DNA of 6,822 nt. Origin: Bacteroidales bacterium (GTDB taxonomy: Bacteria > Bacteroidota > Bacteroidia > Bacteroidales > ML635J-15). The notes under the pieces are model-generated. The model made no database searches. It saw nothing but the letters and a program-made list of their open reading frames with translations, and was not told the origin of the DNA. Position 1 is the first letter of the stretch, and the number at the start of each line of letters is the position of its first letter. Made by a program: the position numbers and the translations under genes. Shown piece after piece: positions 6,566 through 6,822 of the stretch. The stretch covers positions 1 through 6,822 of the forward strand of contig SLSH01000181.1 of assembly GCA_007130555.1 (NCBI GenBank). Direction: 5' to 3'.

Positions 6566-6822
6566 TTAATTTAAACCTGATTTAACTCCCATAACCAGTA
6601 CATCATCAGTTCGTTTATTCCGGGATTTCCAGGTATTAAACTTTTTATGTAAAAATATTTTTTGTTCCTTAATTGGCAGTTTTGCAGACTGTTTAAGAAT
6701 ATTTCTGAATTGCGGATATTTTAATTTTTTATTTTCACCCCCTCCGAACTGGTCGGGATATCCGTCTGTGGATAAATATATGACTTCTTCAGACTTCAAT
6801 AAAAATTCTTTTTCTTCAAATT
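6566..6822 (-). CDS. SpoIIE/PP2C-type serine phosphatase, C-terminal part (runs off the right edge)
   Basis: Only the last 85 complete codons are in the window. The frame is open to 6822, so the gene continues beyond the edge and the TTG at 6799 should not be taken as its start. The residues read FEEKEFLLKSEEVIYLSTDGYPDQFGG, split here as FEEKEFLLKSEE then VIYLSTDGYPDQFGG, and the end is TDDVLVMGVKSGLN. TDG and the final DD are the two late aspartate motifs that bind metal in SpoIIE/RsbU-type PP2C phosphatases. TDGYPDQFGG, and a following segment like FRNILKQSAKLPIKEQK, are typical as I recall of Bacteroidota proteins that place TPR or sensor domains before this phosphatase. The N-terminal sensor, and hence the signal, cannot be seen. 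The likely role is dephosphorylation of an anti-sigma-factor antagonist or similar partner. The gene converges on the protease gene, with 29 bases between the two stop codons. Confidence 0.88.
   Translation of the reverse strand, partial: FEEKEFLLKSEEVIYLSTDGYPDQFGGGENKKLKYPQFRNILKQSAKLPIKEQKIFLHKKFNTWKSRNKRTDDVLVMGVKSGLN

Noticed and set aside
6549..6580. Inverted repeat TCAGG/CCTGA between the convergent genes
   Set aside because: A five-base stem with a loop of over 20 bases and no paired U-tract is too weak for an intrinsic terminator.
1..6822. Defence island, phage, transposon or CRISPR content
   Set aside because: No transposase, integrase, nuclease partner, toxin-antitoxin pair or spaced repeats is seen. 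RecQ here has the ordinary housekeeping architecture, so its presence does not point to a defence system.

Overview
This AT-rich window carries four complete plus-strand genes and one partial minus-strand gene at the right edge. It looks like a chromosomal piece of a Bacteroidota species, probably Bacteroidales-like. The evidence is a type IX secretion (T9SS) C-terminal sorting domain, a SpoIIE-type phosphatase tail typical of that phylum, a long RecQ with the Bacteroidota-style extension after HRDC, a futalosine-pathway menaquinone gene, perfect matches to the Bacteroidota -7 promoter box TAnnTTTG, and A-rich leaders without Shine-Dalgarno sites. No tRNA, rRNA, CRISPR array, insertion sequence or phage gene is visible.

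Layout. Positions 11-18 hold a probable -7 box for the first gene. Positions 55-2235 encode RecQ DNA helicase. After 28 bases comes a Crp/Fnr-type regulator (2264-2968). After only nine bases comes mqnC (2978-4063), the radical SAM dehypoxanthine futalosine cyclase of menaquinone synthesis. A second -7 box (4075-4082) precedes a large secreted protease (4098-6536). This has a signal peptide, a propeptide, a lysyl-endopeptidase-like S1 domain, an Ig/CARDB-like module, a jelly-roll (choice-of-anchor J/MAM-like) module and a T9SS type A sorting domain. A convergent minus-strand gene (6566 to beyond 6822) encodes the C-terminus of a SpoIIE/PP2C-type serine phosphatase.

How the genes fit together. 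The regulator and mqnC are very likely cotranscribed, and recQ may lead that operon. A redox-type regulator beside a respiratory-quinone gene suggests, but does not prove, control of anaerobic or quinone metabolism. The protease looks like a separate transcription unit, and the phosphatase is an unrelated convergent neighbour.

I see no undescribed multi-gene system here. The most useful leads are: (1) the protease keeps the triad and all six disulfide cysteines of Achromobacter lysyl endopeptidase, but all three residues of its lysine pocket are replaced; (2) the Fnr-like protein keeps a CxxC and the cysteine matching E. coli FNR C122 but lacks the C29 equivalent; (3) the regulator and mqnC lie in one reading frame, separated only by TAA and three Phe codons. 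Comparisons with named proteins are from memory and need a real alignment.
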